From Gammaproteobacteria bacterium (GTDB lineage: Bacteria; Pseudomonadota; Gammaproteobacteria; Xanthomonadales; SZUA-36), in the NCBI GenBank assembly GCA_030428105.1, contig JAUIBE010000001.1, positions 1 to 64,000 on the forward strand: a stretch of DNA of 64,000 bases, given 5' to 3'. A program made the position numbers and the translations under genes. Below are positions 20,360 through 30,600 of the stretch, in pieces (position 1 is the stretch's first letter; each line of letters begins with the position of its first letter). Below the pieces are notes generated by a model that saw nothing but the letters and a program-made list of their open reading frames with translations, was not told the DNA's origin and ran no database searches.

Positions 20360-20857
20360 TTACTCGTAACGAATCGACAGCAGTGCAAAGTGGCGCCGCG
20401 AATCGGGCAGTTCAACCTCCACCTCATCGCCCGTTGAACGCCCGAGCAAGGCCCTGGCCAGCGGTGAATCCACCGAGATATAGCCCTTTGCCGCATCGGT
20501 TTCATCGGCGCCGACGATGCGGTACTCGACGCTGGTGCCCGAGTCATTGTCCAGTGTCACCCAGGCGCCGAAAAACACCTTGTCCTGGCGTGGCGGTTTG
20601 CGGTCGATAATCTCTACCGCATCCAGGCGCTTGGACAGGTAGCGAACGCGACGGTCGATTTCGCCAAGCTGCTTCTTGCGATAAATGTACTCCGCGTTCT
20701 CCGAACGGTCGCCCTCGGCGGCTGCGGCCGACAGCGCGGGCACCACCTCGCGGCGGCGCTTTTGCCACAGGGCTTTAAGCTCCGCATCGAGTGCGGCTGC
20801 ACCCTCGGCGGTGATGTACGGGCTACTGCGCGGTGGTGGTGGTTTCCAGCGTGGCAT
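20360..20857 (-). CDS. greB: Transcription elongation factor GreB
   Basis: The 165-residue protein has the N-terminal coiled coil that enters the RNA polymerase channel ('[28 protein letters not shown]') with the tip acidic pair, and a C-terminal FKBP-like domain ('[23 protein letters not shown]'). The start 'MPRWKPPPP' is the usual GreB N-terminus, so ATG at 20857 was chosen over the upstream TTG at 20896. A separate greA is at 59855, which supports the GreB call. It is divergent from the ECF sigma gene. Confidence 0.92.
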   Translation of the reverse strand: MPRWKPPPPRSSPYITAEGAAALDAELKALWQKRRREVVPALSAAAAEGDRSENAEYIYRKKQLGEIDRRVRYLSKRLDAVEIIDRKPPRQDKVFFGAWVTLDNDSGTSVEYRIVGADETDAAKGYISVDSPLARALLGRSTGDEVEVELPDSRRHFALLSIRYE

Positions 20858-20907
20858 GGGTTCGCGATAAGATCGACCAAGTAAACAGTCTGGCAATTTT
20901 AAAGATT

Positions 20908-20936
20908 TGTGACGATTTTTCCCTCCCCTGCGTCTT
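20908..20936 (+). promoter_or_regulatory. Candidate ECF-type promoter, possibly leaderless
   Basis: TGTGACG (20908-20914) and CGTCTT (20931-20936) are spaced 16 bases, resembling -35 TGTnnC / -10 CGTC boxes of several ECF groups. The expected start site falls at or within a few bases of the ATG at 20944, and there is no ribosome site. Autoregulation by the downstream sigma factor is an inference. Confidence 0.3.
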
Positions 20937-20943
20937 ACCGGTC

Positions 20944-21516
20944 ATGACGACGTCGCCCTTCGATATTCCTGTCGATGACCTGACCATTGCGCGCGCCCAA
21001 AAAGGCGACCGCGAGGCGTGCGGGCGGCTGTTCCGCGACTTTCACCAGCCGGCCTGGTCGGTGGCCATGCGCCTGTGCCAGTGCCGCGAAACCGCCCACG
21101 AGGTCACCCAGGAAGCCTTTATCACCGCTTTTCGGCGACTGAAACAGTTTCGTGGTGACGCGCCCTTCTGGGGCTGGATGCGGCGGGTGGTGATCAATCA
21201 TGCGATCAGCACCCTGCGCAAAGGGCCGAAGGGCGTGGTGGTAGAACTGGAAGACCACCACGTGCATGAAGAGGCGCCACAGGAACGGGTTGGCCAGAGC
21301 ATGGACCTGGAGGCGGCGCTGGCGTGCCTGGACGAGGTTGACCGCGCGGTGGTCTGGTTGCATGACGTGGAGGGTTACAGCCACGTCGAGATTGCCGGCA
21401 TGTACGAACAAAGCGAGAGTTTTTCCAAGACCCGGCTTTCACGAGCCCGGGCCAAGCTGCGCGAGCTGGTGCAGCCCGCAAGCGGCCAGGTGGCCGTGGG
21501 CGAGGCGGGAGGCTAA
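20944..21516 (+). CDS. ECF sigma factor (sigma-70 family)
   Basis: The 190-residue protein has region 2 ('DREACGRLFRDFHQPAWSVAMRLCQCRETAHEVTQEAFITAFRRL', split: DREACGRLF, EVTQEAFITAF) and region 4 ('RAVVWLHDVEGYSHVEIAGMYEQSESFSKTRLSRARAKLREL', split: HVEIAGMYEQS, KTRLSRARAKL). No region 1 or 3, so it is extracytoplasmic-function type. The ATG at 20944 matches the family start; the frame is open further upstream into the greB start. It is the first of three co-directional genes with an anti-sigma candidate and a periplasmic PDZ protein. The target promoters are unknown. Confidence 0.93.
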   Translation: MTTSPFDIPVDDLTIARAQKGDREACGRLFRDFHQPAWSVAMRLCQCRETAHEVTQEAFITAFRRLKQFRGDAPFWGWMRRVVINHAISTLRKGPKGVVVELEDHHVHEEAPQERVGQSMDLEAALACLDEVDRAVVWLHDVEGYSHVEIAGMYEQSESFSKTRLSRARAKLRELVQPASGQVAVGEAGG

Positions 21517-21519
21517 GCA

Positions 21520-22104
21520 GTGATGAGCGCAAGGATACTGATGATGAATATTTCCACCCAAACAAGTGACGATCCGCTGGGCCTGCGCGAGTTGCCGGAC
21601 ATTGGGCCGGAAGCCGGGCGCATGGAAGATGACTGGGCTGCTGTCCAGGCTGCGCTGGATGAGCAAGGGCAGGTCCGCAGGCAGCGCTGGCTGGGCGGGC
21701 TTGCCGCCGCAGCGGTGCTGGCCGTGGTGGTGCTGGTTGCCCGCATGCCTGGCGCGCAGGCGCCCGAGATGGGCGCCGAACAGCCCTCGATAGTGCAGCA
21801 GGCCAGCGAAGCGCCTGCCGCCCAGCCGCAGGTCGCCGAACCCGGCGCGGAAGAGCTGATGGCCATGTCACAGGGCATGGAGCGCCAACTGCGCTTTTTG
21901 CGTGACGAGGTGGACGGCCTGCCCCCCGGTTTCCTGATCTACCAGGTGGAGTTGCAAGACCTGATCAGCCAGGTGGATGACGCCATCAGCCTGGACCCGG
22001 AATCTGAAGACCTGTGGGGCCAGCGTCTGGGCCTGCAGATGGACCTGATGAAACTCTATCGCAGTCATTTGCGACGGGATCACAGTGGTTTGGCGTCTCT
22101 ATAG
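21520..22104 (+). CDS. Putative membrane-anchored anti-sigma factor
   Basis: The 194-residue protein has a cytoplasmic N-terminus of about 55 acidic residues, one membrane helix ('WLGGLAAAAVLAVVVLVARM') and a periplasmic part with an Ala/Pro/Glu-rich stretch and a helical end. No zinc-binding HxxxCxxC is seen. Position directly after the sigma gene (three bases) and topology suggest it restrains the sigma factor, but homology to known anti-sigma domains was not evident. The ribosome site GGGAGG fits GTG at 21520 (spacing 7) slightly better than ATG at 21523. Confidence 0.7.
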   Translation: MMSARILMMNISTQTSDDPLGLRELPDIGPEAGRMEDDWAAVQAALDEQGQVRRQRWLGGLAAAAVLAVVVLVARMPGAQAPEMGAEQPSIVQQASEAPAAQPQVAEPGAEELMAMSQGMERQLRFLRDEVDGLPPGFLIYQVELQDLISQVDDAISLDPESEDLWGQRLGLQMDLMKLYRSHLRRDHSGLASL

Positions 22105-22158
22105 CCAAGCAACGTGCAAATCCCTGCACCCTGACTGTTGAACACACAAGAGTAAGTG

Positions 22159-23745
22159 ATGACCAAGATGAACCGTAAAAACCTGATGTCGAAAAGCGTG
22201 GCGCCGCGGAATGCGGTCCGCTATGCAATTGCCAGCGCCCTGTTCGGATCTGCCCTGCTATCCAGTGCACCGATGCTGGCCCAGGACCGTGATTACGAGC
22301 AGGTCGAACGACAGCGACTGGCGGCTGAAGAACAGCGCCTTCGCAGTGAGGAAGCCCGCATTGCCGCCGAAAAGCAACGTGAGGAAGCCGAATTAGTCGC
22401 TGAAGAGCAGCGCCTGCGCCGTGAACAGGCCTTGATGGCGGTTGAACTGCGCCGCGAGGAAGCTGAGCTGGCGGCTGAATCTGCCCGCCTGCGGGCCGAG
22501 GAGTTGCGTGCGGAAACCGAGCGCTTGCGTGACGAGGCGCAGATGAATCGCGAAACGATGCGCGAGGAACAGGCCAGGGAGTTCGCCCGCGTGCGCGAGG
22601 AGCTGAGCCGCACCCACCAGGAACTGCGCCGTGCTTCGCAGGAAGTGGCGCGCGCGCATCGCGACCTGGCACTGGCCGAAGATCGCAGTGTTCGCACCCG
22701 CGTGATCAACCTGGGAGACCGGGCCATGCTGGGCGTGATCCTGGGTGGGCCGATCCAGGAAGGCATCCGCATCGTCGGTGTTTCGCCGGACGGCCCCGCT
22801 GAACGTGCTGGCATCCAGACCGGCGACGTACTGGTTTCGATTCGCGGCGAAAGCCTGGCGCAAGGCGAAAGGCGGCGCGCGGCGCGGGATGTGGTTTACG
22901 AGGTGATGAGTGACCTGGGCGAGAACGAAGAGATCCTGGTTGAGGTGCTGCGTGATGGCGAACGCCTGGAATTCATGGTCAAGCCGGACAAGCGGGAACC
23001 GACAAGCTGGGCGTCCTACATTCGTCTTCCTGCAGCGCCGGCAGCCCCTTCCGCGCCATCTGCCCCCGGTTTCCCAACCGCCCCCGCGGTCTCTGTAGCG
23101 CCCTCTTCGCCGTCCGCGCCTGGCGCTCCGTCGGCTCCAACGGCGCCTGAGTCACCCGAGATCTTGCTGGGGACCCTGGATGTTCCGCCGGTGGACGCGG
23201 TCGCCCTGATTGCCGAGGCCGAGTTGCTGGCCGAGGAGTTCGAGCAGATTCGCATGGTGGTAGCCGATGGCACGATGCCGCCGGGCTACGCCTTTGAGTA
23301 CGAATTTGGCGAAATGGATTTCACTTTCGATGAGCAGGCATTTTCCGAGATCGGTGCGCAGGCCCTGAGCGAAGCCAGTGTCTGGTTTGGCACACCCGCC
23401 ACCCTGGGCGTCCGCTTCACTGAGCTGAACCCGGGCCTGGGGGCGTACTTTGGCGCTGAACAAGGCGTGCTGGTGCTGGATGCCCCCGAGGATAATGCCC
23501 TGCAGCTCAAGGCCGGCGACGTAATTGTGCGCATCGGTGGGGAAGAAATTCGAGCCACGGCTGACGTGGTGCGCGCTTTGCGGGACTACGAGACTGGCGA
23601 CACGGTCACACTGGCCATTCGTCGCAACCAACGTGATGAAGACCTCAGCGCAATCATGCCGGAAAACCGCCTGGGGTTTATCAGCAGGGAGTTCATCCAG
23701 AGCGATGGCGAGGTTGAAATCATGCCGGAAATCGCCACCGAGTAA
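22159..23745 (+). CDS. Exported coiled-coil protein with two PDZ-like domains
   Basis: The 528-residue protein begins with a signal peptide ending 'APMLAQ'. Residues about 30-180 are a continuous heptad-rich coiled coil made of E/R/A-rich units ('AEEQRLRSEEARIAAEKQREE' style). PDZ-like domain 1 (about 190-275: 'GIRIVGVSPDGPAERAGIQTGDVLVSIRGE') and PDZ-like domain 2 (about 390-480: 'LGAYFGAEQGVLVLDAPEDNALQLKAGDVIVRIGGEEI', split: LKAGDVIVRIGG) flank an Ala/Pro/Ser linker. No trypsin or metalloprotease motif is present, so it is an adaptor rather than a protease. Its place behind the sigma/anti-sigma pair suggests envelope sensing; this is inference. Confidence 0.82.
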   Translation: MTKMNRKNLMSKSVAPRNAVRYAIASALFGSALLSSAPMLAQDRDYEQVERQRLAAEEQRLRSEEARIAAEKQREEAELVAEEQRLRREQALMAVELRREEAELAAESARLRAEELRAETERLRDEAQMNRETMREEQAREFARVREELSRTHQELRRASQEVARAHRDLALAEDRSVRTRVINLGDRAMLGVILGGPIQEGIRIVGVSPDGPAERAGIQTGDVLVSIRGESLAQGERRRAARDVVYEVMSDLGENEEILVEVLRDGERLEFMVKPDKREPTSWASYIRLPAAPAAPSAPSAPGFPTAPAVSVAPSSPSAPGAPSAPTAPESPEILLGTLDVPPVDAVALIAEAELLAEEFEQIRMVVADGTMPPGYAFEYEFGEMDFTFDEQAFSEIGAQALSEASVWFGTPATLGVRFTELNPGLGAYFGAEQGVLVLDAPEDNALQLKAGDVIVRIGGEEIRATADVVRALRDYETGDTVTLAIRRNQRDEDLSAIMPENRLGFISREFIQSDGEVEIMPEIATE

Positions 23746-23834
23746 AGCCGCCCTCGCTTGAGCAGCCGCGCGGCGCGCGGGATAATGCCCGGTCCTTTCA
23801 ACAGGGAGCGGGCATTTCCGCTTAAGGTGTACTC

Positions 23835-24743
23835 GTGGCCGGCCAGGCAAACTCGCTGAAATCTGTTCTATTCGCACTGGGTGCGAACTCCGCCATCGCC
23901 GTGGCCAAGGGTGTTGCGGCGTTCATCACCGGCTCCAGCGCCATGCTGGCCGAGTGCGTGCACTCGATCGCCGACGCCGGTAACCAGGTGCTGCTGATCC
24001 TCGGCCTGCGCCAGACCAGCAAGCCGCCCACCGATGAACACCCCATGGGGTTCGGCAAGAGCGTGTATTTCTGGTCCTTCCTGGTGGCTGTCATCCTGTT
24101 TACGGTTGGCGGCATGTTCTCGATCTACGAGGGTGTGCACAAGCTGCAGCACCCTGCCCCGGTGCAATCACCGATGGTGGCAATCGGCGTACTGGTGTTC
24201 GCCATCATTGCTGAATCCATTTCCATGTGGGGCTGCATGCGCGAAGTGAACAAGGAGCGCATGGGCCGCAGCCTGGCGCAGTGGTTTCGCCAGAGCCGCA
24301 GCAGCGCGCTGATCGTGGTGTTTGGTGAAGACATCGCGGCCCTGCTGGGCCTGGTTTTCGCACTGATTGCGGTGGTGGTTGCGGTGCTTACCGGCAATCC
24401 ATTCTGGGATGCGGCAGGCACCATTTCCATTGGCGTACTGCTGATCGTGGTGGCGGTGTTTATCGCCATCGAGGTCAAGCAGTTGCTGATTGGCCAGGGC
24501 ATTGATCCCCTGACCCTCAAGGAACTGCGCGCCTTTGTCGAAAGCCGCGACGGCGTGGATGAAGTGTTCAACCTGATCACCATGCATTTCGGCCCGGATG
24601 TGATGGTGGCGGTTAAAGCCCGGATGACGCCGACCGGCAGTGACCGCGACCTGGTGGCTGCAATAAACCGTGTCGAGCGCGAGGTGCGCGAGGCCTACCC
24701 GGCGATTACCTGGTCGTTTTTTGAGCCCGACCTCGAGGATTGA
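23835..24743 (+). CDS. Cation diffusion facilitator family transporter
   Basis: The 302-residue protein has five or six membrane helices and the CDF signature region ('[25 protein letters not shown]') with a conserved His/Asp metal site, '[16 protein letters not shown]', and a C-terminal cytoplasmic domain ('[27 protein letters not shown]'). CDF proteins export Zn2+, Fe2+ or related divalent metals against protons. The GTG start at 23835 has AAGG eight bases upstream. The metal cannot be named from sequence alone. Three bases separate its stop from the rimO start. Confidence 0.92.
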   Translation: MAGQANSLKSVLFALGANSAIAVAKGVAAFITGSSAMLAECVHSIADAGNQVLLILGLRQTSKPPTDEHPMGFGKSVYFWSFLVAVILFTVGGMFSIYEGVHKLQHPAPVQSPMVAIGVLVFAIIAESISMWGCMREVNKERMGRSLAQWFRQSRSSALIVVFGEDIAALLGLVFALIAVVVAVLTGNPFWDAAGTISIGVLLIVVAVFIAIEVKQLLIGQGIDPLTLKELRAFVESRDGVDEVFNLITMHFGPDVMVAVKARMTPTGSDRDLVAAINRVEREVREAYPAITWSFFEPDLED

Positions 24744-24745
24744 AC

Positions 24746-26080
24746 ATGGCTGCCGAGCACAACCCCAAAGTCGGATTCGTCAGCCTGGGTTGCCCCAAGG
24801 CGCTGGTGGATTCCGAGCGCATCCTCACCCAGCTTCGCTCTGACGGCTACCAGATTTCCGGTACCTACGAGGATGCCGACGTTGTGGTGGTCAACACCTG
24901 TGGGTTTATCGACAGCGCCCGCGCCGAGTCACTGGAAGCCATCGGTGAGGCACTGGATGCGAACGGCAAGGTCATAGTGACCGGCTGCCTGGGGGTGCAA
25001 GAGTCGGAAATTCGCCAGATTCACCCCTCGGTGCTTTCGGTCACTGGCCCGCAGCAATACGAGGCGGTGGTTTCAGCGGTGCACCAGTACGCACCCTTTG
25101 AGCGCGAATACGACCCTTACACCGACCTGGTGCCTAAACCCGGCGCGGGTATCAAGTTAACGCCCAGGCACTATGCATATCTAAAAATATCAGAAGGTTG
25201 TAACCACAAGTGCACATTTTGCATCATCCCATCGATGCGCGGAAAGCTGGTCAGCCGGCCCATTGGTGACGTGATGAGCGAGGCCGAGGGGCTGGTGCGC
25301 GCCGGTGTGAAAGAGTTGCTGGTGATTGCCCAGGACACCTCGGCCTATGGCGTGGATATCAAGTACCGCATGGATTTCTGGGGCGGCAGGCCGCTCAAGA
25401 CCCGCATGTTGGAGCTGTGCCAGGCCCTGGGCAGCCTCGGTGTTTGGGTGCGCTTGCACTATGTTTACCCCTACCCGCACGTCGACGAGGTGATCCCGCT
25501 GATGGCGGAGGGCAAAATCCTGCCCTACCTCGATGTTCCCCTGCAGCACGGCAGCCCGCGCATTCTCAAGGCGATGAAACGCCCGGCCGCCGCAGGCAAC
25601 ACGCTGGAGCGAATTCGCAGATGGCGCGAGATCTGCCCGGAACTGACCATCCGCAGCACGTTTATCGTCGGTTTCCCCGGTGAAACCGAAGAAGATTTCG
25701 AGGAACTGTTGGCCTTTCTTGAGGAGGCCCAGCTCGACCGGGTTGGCTGCTTCAAGTACTCCGACGTGGAAGGCGCCCGCGCCAACGCGCTGGAAGGCCA
25801 CGTGGACGAAGACACCAAGGCGGAACGACTGGAGCGGTTCATGGACCTGCAGGCCGAAATCAGTCGCTCTCGGCTTTCGGCCAAGGTCGGTACGCGCCAG
25901 CAGGTGCTGGTAGACGCGCGTGATGGCGATGTTGCCATTGCCCGGTCAAGCGCGGATGCGCCCGAAATTGATGGCCTGGTGCACATTCAGAACGCGGGCG
26001 ACCTGCAACCCGGCGCTTTTGCCGAAGTCCAGGTGCTGGCGAGTGACGACCACGACCTGACCGCCCGCCTCGCGGACTGA
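24746..26080 (+). CDS. rimO: Ribosomal protein S12 methylthiotransferase RimO
   Basis: The 444-residue radical-SAM enzyme thiomethylates Asp89 of S12. The N-terminal methylthiotransferase domain has the three cluster cysteines in '[12 protein letters not shown]', '[20 protein letters not shown]' (NTCGFID) and 'TGCLG'; the radical-SAM motif is '[17 protein letters not shown]'; a C-terminal TRAM domain ends the protein. 'SLGCPK' and '[11 protein letters not shown]' distinguish RimO from MiaB. The ATG at 24746 with GAGGA six bases upstream is preferred over TTG at 24740. Confidence 0.97.
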   Translation: MAAEHNPKVGFVSLGCPKALVDSERILTQLRSDGYQISGTYEDADVVVVNTCGFIDSARAESLEAIGEALDANGKVIVTGCLGVQESEIRQIHPSVLSVTGPQQYEAVVSAVHQYAPFEREYDPYTDLVPKPGAGIKLTPRHYAYLKISEGCNHKCTFCIIPSMRGKLVSRPIGDVMSEAEGLVRAGVKELLVIAQDTSAYGVDIKYRMDFWGGRPLKTRMLELCQALGSLGVWVRLHYVYPYPHVDEVIPLMAEGKILPYLDVPLQHGSPRILKAMKRPAAAGNTLERIRRWREICPELTIRSTFIVGFPGETEEDFEELLAFLEEAQLDRVGCFKYSDVEGARANALEGHVDEDTKAERLERFMDLQAEISRSRLSAKVGTRQQVLVDARDGDVAIARSSADAPEIDGLVHIQNAGDLQPGAFAEVQVLASDDHDLTARLAD

Positions 26081-26093
26081 TGCCAGGCCGCGC

Positions 26094-27161
26094 ATGACGC
26101 CCGTCGGGGAAATTCTCTGGCGCAATCGCCAGCAATTGGCTGGCGACAGCCCTACCCTGCTGCTCAACCCACCATCGGACGCGCTGGCGGCGCAGTTGCA
26201 GGCGGAAAGCCTGGCGCTGGAGGCAGTATGCCTGTCCCACCGGGTATACCAGGCATTGGCGGCGCAAGGGGTGGCGGCCGGTTTCGGGATCACACCCGCT
26301 GGCGCCGATCGCTGGCGCCAGGTCATCCTCTTCCAGCCGCGTGAAAAGGCGCTACTGGAAATGATGCTGGACCTGTGCGCCGCACTGCTTCGCGAGGACG
26401 GCGTGCTTTGGGTGGTGGGCGAGAATCGTGCGGGCATCAAGTCGGCAAAAAGCCGCATCGAGGCGCGCTTCGGCGCCTGCGCCAAGCTGGACAGCGCGCG
26501 TCACTGCACCCTTTTCTCGGCGAAACCTGCCGCGGCCAATAACGCCGGCCGTCGCTTTTCCCTCGACGAATACGTGGCCGAGTGGCCGCTGGAAACAGCC
26601 CACGGGGCTTTGGCGGTGCATTCCCTGCCCGGCGTGTTTGCTCACGGCCGGCTTGATCGCGGCACCCGCCTGCTGATTGATGCGCTGGGTGGCGAAGGCG
26701 CCGGTCAAAAGGTCACCGGCCGGGTGCTGGATTTTGCTTGCGGCGCCGGGGTCATTGGCCTCGCCCTGGCGGCTAGCGCCGGGGCGATGGACCTGACGAT
26801 GCTGGACGATTCGGTGCTGGCGCTGGAATCGGCGCGGCGCACGCTGCAGGCGAACGGGGTGGAGGCCGACCTGGTGGCTTCCGATGGCTACTCTGAACTG
26901 TTGGCCTCGGACCCGGTTCCCGCCTACGACTGGATTATCAGCAACCCGCCCTTTCATCGCGGGATTCACCAGGAGCTGGAAGTAACCAGGAATTTCCTTG
27001 AGCAAAGCCGCGAACTGTTGGCGCCCGGCGGTCGCCTGTGCCTAGTAGCCAACGTGCACCTGCCCTACCAGCGCTGGTTATCGGAACTCTTTGCCGAGGT
27101 TCAAGTCATAGCAGCCGATCGCGAGTACAATACGTGGCTGGCTTGCGGCCCCCGGCGTTGA
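26094..27161 (+). CDS. rsmC: 16S rRNA (guanine-1207-N2)-methyltransferase RsmC type
   Basis: The 355-residue protein has two tandem Rossmann-like methyltransferase domains: a degenerate N-terminal one (about 1-165) and an active C-terminal one with SAM motif 'VLDFACGAGVIGLALA' and the N-methyltransferase signature 'ISNPPFHRGIHQ'. The layout and 'NPPFH' are typical of RsmC, which methylates G1207 of 16S rRNA; RlmG is the closest alternative. The start ATG at 26094 lies 13 bases after the rimO stop. Confidence 0.88.
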   Translation: MTPVGEILWRNRQQLAGDSPTLLLNPPSDALAAQLQAESLALEAVCLSHRVYQALAAQGVAAGFGITPAGADRWRQVILFQPREKALLEMMLDLCAALLREDGVLWVVGENRAGIKSAKSRIEARFGACAKLDSARHCTLFSAKPAAANNAGRRFSLDEYVAEWPLETAHGALAVHSLPGVFAHGRLDRGTRLLIDALGGEGAGQKVTGRVLDFACGAGVIGLALAASAGAMDLTMLDDSVLALESARRTLQANGVEADLVASDGYSELLASDPVPAYDWIISNPPFHRGIHQELEVTRNFLEQSRELLAPGGRLCLVANVHLPYQRWLSELFAEVQVIAADREYNTWLACGPRR

Positions 27162-27212
27162 ATCGCCCCGGGGCCGGGACGGCATAGCAGCAATTTGGAG
27201 CAAGAATTCAAC

Positions 27213-27653
27213 ATGACCAGTTCATCACTTTTCAGTGGCCCGTGGCGCAAGCCCGGGGCTTATCGCGGCTTGCAGCGCCTGGCCATCGCCCTTGGCGGTG
27301 CTTTGCTGATTTTTTCCAGCGTTTCCTTTGCCCAGGATTCAGAACAAAGCGACGAGCCGGTAAACCCGCGCTACGTCCCCACCCCGGCGCAACTCGAGGC
27401 CGAGGCGGCCTATTCCGAGGGCATGTACCTGCCATTTGACGGCAAGAACACCAAGGCATTCGAATCCAGCCTGGAGAAGATCCAGGAAGAAGTGACCGAT
27501 GCCGAGTTCACCACCCTCACCAACGCGATTGATTACCTGTTGGTCTACGACCTGGGTGCGCGCCGTGATCCGGAGGTGTTGTACAAGCGCCTCGACGGCA
27601 AGACCCCCTTCGATGTGCTGCGCATGGTGAAGTGGAAAGCCGGCCGGCCCTGA
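27213..27653 (+). CDS. Small exported protein of unknown function
   Basis: The 146-residue protein has a signal peptide ('LAIALGGALLIFSSVSFAQ'), then a 100-residue helical domain ending 'YKRLDGKTPFDVLRMVKW'. The pattern of a helical pair followed by 'L-DGKTP-DVL' resembles the small DUF6694-like domain, but this is a low-confidence guess. Spacing from GGAG (27197) to the ATG is 12 bases, so an in-frame TTG at 27195 cannot be excluded. Confidence 0.75.
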   Translation: MTSSSLFSGPWRKPGAYRGLQRLAIALGGALLIFSSVSFAQDSEQSDEPVNPRYVPTPAQLEAEAAYSEGMYLPFDGKNTKAFESSLEKIQEEVTDAEFTTLTNAIDYLLVYDLGARRDPEVLYKRLDGKTPFDVLRMVKWKAGRP

Positions 27654-27677
27654 CCCCGCGACTTTTTAGAGCCGGCC

Positions 27678-30600
27678 TTAGCGGGCCGGCTCGTCCCCTT
27701 CCAGTTTCAGAATCCGGGTTTCCACCACCGGTCCATCCAGCGCTTTCTCTACTAGCCCGCGGTAACGTCCCAACTGCTTTTCCCAGCCGGCGACAACGGC
27801 AGCATCGGCTTCACTCGACTGGCCGCTCTTGAAGTCGAAAATACGCAACGCGCCATCGCCGTCCTGCACCAGGAGATCAATGACATGGCGCGACAGGCGC
27901 GCCCCATCTTTGCGGTACAACGCCAACTCCGACCAGCTTGCGGCGCGATCCGCCGGCAGCTGGCTCATCACCCCTTCTTCGCCGACAGCGGCCAGTAGCG
28001 CCTGCATGCAGCGCTGATGCAACTCATCCAGGGAATCGCTGGTTGCGCCTGCCCTGACCAGGCTGGAGCGGATCGAGGCAGATGATTCGCGGATTCGCGC
28101 CTCATCCCATGCCGGCTGCGGATGGTCGTGGATCAGCTCGAGCCATTCGTGCAGCACCAAGCCGAGCGCCACGGATTGGCGATCGGGCAAAGCGCGCAGG
28201 GTTGCTGGTTCTTCGCCTGTTGGCGCATCTACGGGCGCTACTGGTGGTATCGGCTGTTTCATTCGCAGCAGTGGAAAATCCACTGGACTGCCGCTTTCAG
28301 CCGACGCCTGTGCTGCCGTCTCGGCCACCGATCCCGCCAGGGTCTCGATTGCGTCTGTGAACGGCGCACGAAGGGCTTCAAGAAAGGTGCCCTTGCGTAT
28401 GCTTGCACGGCCGTTGCTGTTGAACTTGATGGTGGCCACCAGGTCGAGGCGACGACGGGCGCGGGTGCAGGCCACGTAGAGTACGCGCTGATCCTCGTAG
28501 CGCCCGCGCTCGGCATTGATTTGCTTCAGGTAGTCGTACAGGGTGAAATCGCTTTCTCCGGTGACGCGCCACGGCGCCATCAGCACGCCCGCGCCATCAT
28601 CCGGGCCGGCAAACTCCTGCACGGCCATTAGCGGCGCGTCGGAGTTGCCGGAACCACGATGCAGGTTGGGAAGGATCACCGCGTCAAACTCCAACCCCTT
28701 GGCGGCGTGGATGGTCATGATCTTGAGTCGCGCCGGGTGGCTGGCGGCGTAGAGGCTGGCCAGCTTTTCCTCCAGGCGCTCGACCAGCTGCTGGCGCCCT
28801 TCCGACTCGGTTTCCTCGACCATGGCCAGGAACACCCGGGCGTCCTCCGCGTCGGAGGCGCGGGCGCAGCAGTCGGGGCCACCGAGGCGGTTCCAGCACC
28901 ATTCAACACGGTCACTGAGGCTGTCAGTGCTTGTCATTGCCCGGGCCCGGGTCATGATTGCCAGAACCTGGCTCGCTCGCTGCGCGGCGTCGCCGGAAAG
29001 CGCTTCTTCCTCAAGGCATTGCCGCAGGCTCTCCAGCACATCCACCTCGGGGTCTTCGCCCACCGCAATGTGCAGATCCTGCAACACCAGTCCGCACCAG
29101 GGTGCGCGCAGCAGTGCCAGCCATGCCACGCGGTCCAGGGGGTGCATCAAGGCGCGCGTGATTGCCAGGAGATCTCGCACGACGGGCCGGTTGGTGACCA
29201 GTTCCATGCTGACCGCCTCGAACTCGACGCCGCGTTGCTGGAGCGCACTAGCCAGCAAGGTGACGTGGCTGCGCGCCCGCACCAGGATGGCGACCGACTG
29301 GTTGGCTGGATCTTCCAGCGCTTCGATGGCCAGTTCAGCCACCCGGTCCTCGTGAGCCTGGCCCGCGTCGGTATCGGCGATGGCGTGCGTTGTGACCTTG
29401 CCACCAGGCTCGCAAGCGGCGGTTACCGGGGTGTACGAAACCGCGCCGCTGTCACTTTCATCGACGCTCGGGAACACCGCGGCGAAAGTCTGGTTGAACC
29501 AATCGATCAGTTCTGGCGCGGAGCGGAAATTGGCTGTCAGCGTTAACGGCGCCACCTCGACCGGTCCCAGCGAACCCGCTTCGACAATGGTATTGAAGAA
29601 GCCCACGTTGGCTTCGCGGAATCGGTAGATCGACTGCATCGGGTCGCCCACCAGGAACAGGCTGCGGCCATCATCCGGCTGCCAGCCCGAGATCAGCCGC
29701 TCCAGCAGGCCAAACTGGGCGTGGCTGGTGTCCTGGAACTCGTCCATCAGGATGTGATCGATTCGCCCGTCCTCGGCCAGCAGGGTATCGCCCGGCTGCG
29801 TGTCTTCGCCAAGGGCATCCAGGGCAGCAGTGGAAACGGCGGTGAAGTCGGCTACCCCTTGCTCGGCCATCAGCGTTTGAAGCTCAACCAGCGCCAGGGA
29901 GAGCACCGCCCGCGTGTCGTCCAGGCGGGCCTGGACCGCTGCTGCATCGGAGTCCAGCGGCGGGCTGTGGGCCATGCGAAGGATTTCATCCAGGGCTTCC
30001 GGGTTGTCGTTCCAGCCGGTGTAGATTTCTCGCAGGCGCGTAATGCCGGGCGCCTTGTTGTCGCCTCCGTTGGGAAACAGCGAGGCCCTGATGCCGCCCG
30101 GAGCGCGGGGCGAGCCGGAATTGGTGCAGAACACCCGGGCGAAAGTCACCATGGCCTCCAGGCGGGAGGCGATATCCTGGTTGACCGGCGAAACATCCAG
30201 CCCCATCGACTGCACCAGGCCAACGGCCTCGTGAACCTGGTGCGCGCCAAGTCGCTGTGAGAATATTTCCAGCGCCACTGCCTGGCGGTGGGCCAATAGC
30301 GCCTGCAGCGCTTGTGGCGAGGTTACCAGGTGGCGGTCCCACAACGAACGCTGGCGAAGCATGTCCACCAACGCCTGCTCCAACCTGGCCACATCGCCAC
30401 CGCGCTCGACCAGCAGGTTGACCAGCGCTGCCTGCGCTTTGCGGGCGGTGGTGTCTGGGGTTCGCTCCGCTGCCAGCGCATCGATATCGGCAAACAAGGC
30501 GCGAACGGCCTGGCGGTACAGCGGTTCTGCGCCCTCCAGGACACGGATGCCCGACCATTGCGGCCCGCGAACCGGGTCGCGCGCCAGCAGTTGCATGCAC

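Noticed and set aside
27671-27692. AGCCGGCC/GGCCGGCT hairpin between the small exported gene and the AddA-like gene
   Set aside because: No T-run on either side; terminator function is not supported.
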